From assembly GCA_902462635.1 (NCBI GenBank), contig CABQCN010000052.1, forward strand, positions 1-7,766: a DNA stretch of 7,766 bases, in the 5' to 3' direction. This stretch comes from an uncultured Oscillospiraceae bacterium. GTDB taxonomy: Bacteria > Bacillota > Clostridia > UBA1212 > UBA1255. A program made the position numbers and the translations under genes. Under the pieces are notes generated by a model. The model was not told the origin of the DNA and made no database searches. It was given only the letters and a program-made list of their open reading frames with translations. Within the stretch, counting starts at the first letter, position 1; each line of letters opens with the position of its first letter. Positions 6,238 through 7,766 of this stretch are shown here, piece after piece.

Positions 6238-6612
6238 TTATTGCTCGGTATACGTATGATAATGCTGCTTGATTTTTTCGAACGTGACCGGACTCAGGTC
6301 ATGTTCGATTTTGCAGGCGTCTGCGTAAGCCGTTTCTTCGGGGACCCCGAGCTTCAGCAGCATCCGCGCGATGATTTCGTGGCGTTCGTAAATGCTTTCG
6401 GCGATTTCCCGCCCTTTCTTCGTTAAGGTGATATCGTTGTCCGCACCGATTTTGATGTAGCCGTTTTCCCGGAGTTCGCGCATCATAATACTTACGGATG
6501 GTTTGGAAAACCCAAGCTCCCGCGCGACGTCGACAGAACGGCAGCCGCCTGTCCGTGTGCGGATCATCAGGATCGCTTCCAGATAATTTTCTCCGGATTC
6601 ATGGATGTTCAT
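6238..6612 (-). CDS. DtxR/MntR-family metal-dependent transcriptional regulator
   Basis: A 124-residue regulator: winged helix-turn-helix at about 25-66 (recognition helix in FSKPSVSIMMRELRENGY) and a dimerisation/metal domain at about 67-124, with no SH3 domain, like MntR. Comparing from memory with MntR, DtxR and IdeR, the metal positions are Asn9, Glu12, His78, Cys100, Glu103 and His104. The Cys-x-x-Glu-His set resembles the DtxR/IdeR primary iron site, while the ancillary-site residues appear lost (Ala82, Tyr96). Iron or manganese control is therefore uncertain. GGAGG lies 10 nt before ATG 6612. A TTG at 6615 is also possible. The stop of the upstream deacylase and this ATG overlap as TGATG, so translation is probably coupled. 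No metal transporter is nearby in the window. Confidence 0.88.
   Translation of the reverse strand: MNIHESGENYLEAILMIRTRTGGCRSVDVARELGFSKPSVSIMMRELRENGYIKIGADNDITLTKKGREIAESIYERHEIIARMLLKLGVPEETAYADACKIEHDLSPVTFEKIKQHYHTYTEQ
6278..6312 (+). terminator. candidate terminator of the DUF308 gene inside the opposing coding sequence
   Basis: Arms at 6278-6289 (TCGAACGTGACC) and 6297-6308 (GGTCATGTTCGA) pair over 12 positions with one G-U wobble in the plus-strand RNA, have a 7-nt loop, and are followed by TTTT. It is 44 nt past the DUF308 stop. In the minus-strand RNA the wobble becomes a C-A mismatch and no U run follows, so it should act only rightward. Confidence 0.5.
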
Positions 6613-7097
6613 CAAATAGTTTCCTCCTCTGTAATGAGATCCGCATAAGTAAAGCGTATGATTTTTTCCAGGCTTTCCGGTGAAAGCTCCACCTGGACGC
6701 CGATTTTGCCGGCGCTGAACAGAATCGTGTCCTGCTCTTTTGCGGTAATGTGCAAAAATGTCGGAAACGGCTTTTTCATCCCGATCGGGGAACAGCCCCC
6801 GTGGACATATCCGGTGAAAGGGAGCAGATCCTTTTGCGGAAGCATATCGACGCTTTTCTCGCCCGCGGCGGCGGCCGCTTTTTTCAGGTCCAGCTCGGCG
6901 CAGACCGGGATGACGAACACATAATTCTTTTTGGATTTTCCTGCGGTGACGAGCGTTTTATAAACCTGCCCGCACGGTTTGCCGATCGCCTGCGCGACTT
7001 CTTTTCCGCTGATCGCCCCGCCGCTCTCATAAAGATACGAACGATATGCAATTTTGTTTTTTTCTAAAATTCGTAATACATTCGTTTTGAGTTCCAT
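6612..7097 (-). CDS. ybaK: YbaK/EbsC-type Cys-tRNA(Pro) deacylase
   Basis: A 161-residue cytoplasmic protein of the usual length for the YbaK/EbsC branch of the INS (ProX/ProRS-editing) superfamily, which hydrolyses Cys-tRNA(Pro) mischarged by prolyl-tRNA synthetase. Lys47 in QVYKTLV sits where the conserved functional lysine of E. coli YbaK lies, and the family motif GYVHGGCSPIGMKK is at 96-109. The start is ATG 7097. The ribosome binding site is weak (AAGGA about 11 nt upstream), so expression may be modest. It is the first gene of a two-gene operon with the DtxR-like regulator, which begins within its stop codon. Pairing tRNA quality control with a metal regulator has no obvious reason and may be chance linkage. 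Activity on other aminoacyl-tRNAs cannot be excluded. Confidence 0.9.
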   Translation of the reverse strand: MELKTNVLRILEKNKIAYRSYLYESGGAISGKEVAQAIGKPCGQVYKTLVTAGKSKKNYVFVIPVCAELDLKKAAAAAGEKSVDMLPQKDLLPFTGYVHGGCSPIGMKKPFPTFLHITAKEQDTILFSAGKIGVQVELSPESLEKIIRFTYADLITEEETI

Positions 7098-7121
7098 GCA
7101 GTCCGGGATCCTTTTCCGTAT

Positions 7122-7144
7122 ATTTTAGCATACTTTAGAAGTAT
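7122..7144 (-). promoter_or_regulatory. promoter of the ybaK-dtxR-like operon with 15-bp palindrome
   Basis: Reading leftward, TGC-TAAAAT (7130-7122) is an extended -10 about 25 nt before the start codon. Just upstream of the -10 hexamer, overlapping its TG extension, is the perfect inverted repeat ATACTT-TAG-AAGTAT (7130-7144), a good position for repressor binding. No clear -35 is seen, as is common with extended -10 promoters. Confidence 0.55.
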
Positions 7145-7175
7145 ATCATGAATTTTACGGAAATACATTAAATTT

Positions 7176-7203
7176 TTATAAAAATCCCGCCTTGAAAGGC
7201 GGG
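7176..7203 (-). terminator. intrinsic terminator of the XRE-type gene
   Basis: The stem CCCGCCTT/AAGGCGGG (7186-7193 with 7196-7203; in practice 7 bp with a 4-nt loop) is followed on the minus strand by ATTTTTATAA. It starts 4 nt after the stop codon at 7208-7210 and so marks the ancestral end of the XRE-type gene. Confidence 0.88.
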
Positions 7204-7207
7204 ACGG

Positions 7208-7536
7208 CTATTCCGAATCCTGATTTCCTTCTGCGACCAGGGACGATAGATCTTCCGTTTTGGGCATCTGTTTCTTTGTCCCTTCGAACAGGAACGTCAC
7301 GGGAACTCTCAACGCTTCTGCAAAATAAACGATTTCCAAATCCGTAAGCGCTCTGCAGCCGGTTTCAATGAGCGTTTCATCATCAGTCCTCTTGTTTGCA
7401 GTCTGGCAATCAGCGTATCCTGCGATATTTTCGGGTGATATTTATCATATTTGCCTGTACGCACATATTTGATCCATTCCCCGCAGATATTAACTTTCTG
7501 TTTCCTTGCATTGCTCTCGTTAACTCTTCTGCCCAT
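7208..7536 (-). pseudogene. XRE-type helix-turn-helix regulator, frameshifted
   Basis: From ATG 7536 (GGAAGGG ribosome binding site 6 nt upstream) the frame reads MGRRVNESNARKQKVNICGE onward, through EWIKYVRTGKYDKYHPKISQDTLIARLQTRGL, a small cytoplasmic XRE-like N-terminal half. After Leu at 7386-7384 the frame becomes unlike the family and stops at 7309. The neighbouring frame, from GAT at 7381, continues in the expected way: DETLIETGCRALTDLEIVYF, then AEALRVPVTFLFEG, ending QDSE at a TAG (7210-7208) next to the terminator. One missing base, or two extra, in CTGATGATGAAA (7386-7375) explains this. Repaired, the protein is about 109 residues and would be a DNA-binding repressor. It may be a true pseudogene or a sequence error. 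Confidence 0.75.
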
Positions 7537-7550
7537 ATTGTTCCCTTCCG

Positions 7551-7593
7551 TATCTTGAAGATATTATGCACAAAAAACGGGCAAAAATTGTGC
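7551..7593. promoter_or_regulatory. XRE-type gene promoter region with two inverted repeats
   Basis: A leftward -10 candidate CATAAT (7568-7563, no clear -35) is flanked by two exact inverted repeats: TATCTT-G-AAGATA (7551-7563) at the start of the message, and GCACAA (7568-7573) with TTGTGC (7588-7593) across 14 A-rich nt. They are the natural candidates for autoregulatory operators of the XRE-type protein. Confidence 0.5.
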
Positions 7594-7673
7594 GGTAAAA
7601 GCACATATGCGAAAATTCCACAAAATTTTTTGTAAAACGTGTTATGGAAAGCGGAACAAATTTTCTGATTTTA

Positions 7674-7682
7674 TGTTATAAT
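7674..7682 (+). promoter_or_regulatory. extended -10 promoter for the rightmost gene
   Basis: TGT-TATAAT (7674-7682) is a perfect extended -10 element, 31 nt before the ATG at 7714. The -35 region has no good match (GGAACA at 7653-7658 is the nearest). Confidence 0.6.
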
Positions 7683-7713
7683 ACGACAATAAATTATACC
7701 GATGGAGATTCTG

Positions 7714-7766
7714 ATGCCTCATCCCAATCTGTACAGTAAAACTAAAAACCGGCTGCGTACCTCAGT
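7714..7766 (+). CDS. 5' end of an unidentified protein, cut by the window edge
   Basis: Seventeen codons are visible (MPHPNLYSKTKNRLRTS) before the edge. ATG 7714 has a GGAG ribosome binding site (7704-7707) 6 nt upstream; an in-frame ATG at 7702 has none. Together with the extended -10 promoter this makes a real start likely. The visible N-terminus is basic with no signal peptide yet visible, and I do not recognise it. It is divergent from the broken XRE-type gene and could be under its control. Confidence 0.55.
   Translation, partial: MPHPNLYSKTKNRLRTS

Noticed and set aside
6241..6426. Plus-strand small open frame after the DUF308 gene
   Set aside because: It lies wholly antisense to the well-supported DtxR-like gene and has no ribosome binding site.

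Overview
The window looks like chromosomal DNA from a low-to-mid GC Gram-positive anaerobe, most likely a member of the Clostridia. The reasons are the strong GGAGG-type ribosome binding sites, the A/T-rich sigma-A-like promoters, a MecA-type ClpC adaptor with a long acidic linker, a short DtxR/MntR-like regulator without an SH3 domain, and a YbaK/EbsC deacylase. No RNA genes, CRISPR arrays or transposases were seen.

Left region (1-1988). Three minus-strand genes lie in a row: a small secreted aromatic-rich protein (1258-1707), an FtsX-like ABC permease that is split by a frameshift (1161 down to 57), and the first 15 codons of a further gene running off the left edge. A good promoter with an A/T-rich upstream tract drives the secreted gene and probably the whole set. 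A perfect 15-bp inverted repeat places one arm at the predicted 5' end of the mRNA and the other between the secreted gene and the permease. This secreted-protein-plus-permease module is the least explained part of the window.

Middle region (1989-6234). A large cytoplasmic GH78 alpha-L-rhamnosidase stands alone on the plus strand. It has its own promoter and a TTG start, and it ends at a strong hairpin shared with the convergent mecA gene. mecA is divergent from a six-helix DUF308/HdeD-like membrane protein. The latter ends 3 nt from the stop of the oppositely directed DtxR-like gene, and its best terminator candidate lies inside that gene's coding sequence.

Right region (6235-7766). A two-gene minus-strand operon encodes a YbaK-type Cys-tRNA(Pro) deacylase and the DtxR-like regulator, coupled by a TGATG stop/start overlap, with a 15-bp palindrome in its promoter. 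Next is a small XRE-type helix-turn-helix gene broken by a frameshift. Its original end is marked by a terminator only 4 nt past the out-of-frame stop. A divergent promoter region with two further inverted repeats separates it from the start of a gene leaving the right edge.

Two genes carry single frameshifts. With no read data I cannot tell true decay from sequence error. Family assignments rest on motif recognition by eye; no database search was run.
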